A stretch of 64,000 nucleotides of DNA from Alphaproteobacteria bacterium (GTDB taxonomy: Bacteria; Pseudomonadota; Alphaproteobacteria; UBA6615). Below, one piece after another: positions 63,275 to 64,000 of the stretch (positions are counted from its first letter, which is position 1; each line of letters opens with the position of its first letter). Where the stretch lies: contig JAKUPN010000009.1 of assembly GCA_022449545.1 (NCBI GenBank), forward strand, positions 1 through 64,000, in the 5' to 3' direction. The notes under the pieces are model-generated. The model ran no database searches. It was given only the letters and a program-made list of their open reading frames with translations, and was not told the DNA's origin. The translations under genes and the position numbers were made by a program.

Positions 63275-64000
63275 TTATTTGAATGCAGCCAGTTCATTAA
63301 CAATATCTTCGTCAACCTCAACACCAAGACCTGCTCCATCAGGTAAGATTGCTAGTCCAGAATCAACAACAATTGGGTTTCGAACAAGATCTTTTGCGAC
63401 ATACTGTTTAGTGATACTCAGCCCCCAATTTAATGAAGGAGCAGCAGCAGAAATATGAAGAACTGCAGCACTTGATATACTTGACTCCGCAACCTTTCCA
63501 GCCATATTCACATTCATGCCTAACTCATCACAAACACAAGCGGCCTCATAGGCACGAGTTATGCCACCCAACTTGATCATTTTCAAGCTACCACCTTTTG
63601 CAGCTGACATTTCCTTATGAGTTTTTATATCCCTTACACTGTGCAGCCCTTCATCGGCCCCAATATCAATCTTAGAGTGTCTTTGAACCAGGGCCATACC
63701 ATCTAAATCAGAGCCTAATATTGGCTGTTCAACAAAGTCTAAGCTCTCACCAACGTTTTCAACAAACTCGACTGCCTTCTCGCGACTCCAGCCTTGATTT
63801 GCATCAGCAGAAAGCTGCACCCCACTGTTAACTAGGTCACGAATACGAATAGAACGTTCGACATCTTCTTCTACTGGATTAGATCCAACTTTTATTTTGA
63901 AAGATTTAAAGCCCTCTTCTAATTTCTGACTACCATCCCTGAGATCATCTTCCAGCTTTCCTGATGCTAGCATCCATAAAACTGGCATCTTCGTTCTTTT
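63275..64000 (-). CDS. enolase superfamily protein, MLE/mandelate racemase group (5' end outside window)
   Basis: The C-terminal 241 residues of an enolase-superfamily enzyme; the frame stays open to the right edge (KRTK precedes the first Met), so the start lies beyond it. Visible catalytic pieces are KIKVG (KxK lysine), SADANQGW (first metal Asp), VEQPI (Glu), GADEGLHS (third metal ligand) and KMIKLGG (second Lys). This KxK plus K arrangement is the MLE-subgroup pattern, seen in muconate lactonising enzyme and dipeptide epimerase relatives. The substrate is undecided. It is convergent with the GntR gene, 10 nt away. Confidence 0.88.
   Translation of the reverse strand, partial: KRTKMPVLWMLASGKLEDDLRDGSQKLEEGFKSFKIKVGSNPVEEDVERSIRIRDLVNSGVQLSADANQGWSREKAVEFVENVGESLDFVEQPILGSDLDGMALVQRHSKIDIGADEGLHSVRDIKTHKEMSAAKGGSLKMIKLGGITRAYEAACVCDELGMNVNMAGKVAESSISSAAVLHISAAAPSLNWGLSITKQYVAKDLVRNPIVVDSGLAILPDGAGLGVEVDEDIVNELAAFK

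Noticed and set aside
1-64000. CRISPR arrays, tRNA/rRNA genes, insertion sequences, prophage
   Set aside because: No repeated spacer-like units, no cloverleaf-like or rRNA-like segments, no transposase or integrase frames seen. Gaps between genes are short and unstructured except where noted.

Overview
The window is AT-rich, gene-dense bacterial DNA with about 50 protein genes, no RNA genes, no insertion sequences and no CRISPR. Ribosome-binding sites are usually clear GGAGG-like motifs. The gene content (LivFGMHK-type ABC system, many short-chain dehydrogenases, hydantoinase/oxoprolinase pair, CoxL-like molybdenum hydroxylases, methylsuccinyl-CoA dehydrogenase, CaiB/BaiF transferase, LLM flavin enzymes) suggests a free-living, probably marine, heterotrophic alphaproteobacterium with a streamlined AT-rich genome. 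This taxonomic guess is inference, because no marker gene is present.

Layout. 1-8332 (minus strand): the start of an isopenicillin-N-synthase-like oxygenase, two SDRs, a hydantoinase-type operon (one HyuA and two HyuB) and an alpha/beta hydrolase with no serine nucleophile. 8570-11823 (plus): a sugar-type ABC importer (two permeases and an ATPase) with no binding protein, closed by a terminator. 11835-15203: a class IV aminotransferase and a CoxL-like subunit. 15228-19918 (minus): a complete branched-chain amino acid/amide-type ABC importer. 20254-30454: SDRs, an MFS carrier, acyl-CoA ligase, thiolase, quinone oxidoreductase, sulfurtransferase, nitronate monooxygenase-like, flavin reductase-like and RraA-like genes. 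30589-35161 (plus): an operon for CoA-ester chemistry of the methylsuccinyl-/mesaconyl-/citramalyl-CoA type, ending in an unrecognised protein made of two copies of one domain. 35154-41032: two diverging E1 alpha/beta (2-oxo acid dehydrogenase) pairs flanking an acetolactate-synthase-like enzyme; one beta gene is broken by two in-frame TAA codons. 41042-48910: racemase-like, NIPSNAP, class II aldolase, FAD-linked dehydrogenase, quinone oxidoreductase, CocE-like hydrolase, SDR and VOC genes. 48915-52912: two tandem pairs of NAD(P)-dependent oxidoreductases, divergently arranged. 52999-55528: a TauD-like dioxygenase, a glutathione S-transferase whose catalytic cysteine position is an in-frame TGA followed by a SECIS-like hairpin, and a double YCII protein. 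55542-64000: an EamA transporter, a second CoxL-like subunit, an LLM oxidoreductase, an LVIVD-repeat protein with an orphan sugar permease, a GntR regulator and a truncated enolase-superfamily gene.

Taken together, this is an accessory catabolic region. It holds two import systems and one orphan permease, plus interchangeable oxidoreductases, CoA-activating enzymes and hydrolases for small organic acids, amides and cyclic imides. Many genes occur as close paralogous pairs (HyuB, Gfo/Idh, HIBADH-like, E1 alpha/beta, CoxL, MalG-like permease), so local duplication seems to be a major source of its content. The most striking item is the probable selenocysteine-containing GST at 54116-54808. The next most striking is the mesaconyl-CoA-type operon with its duplicated-domain partner.
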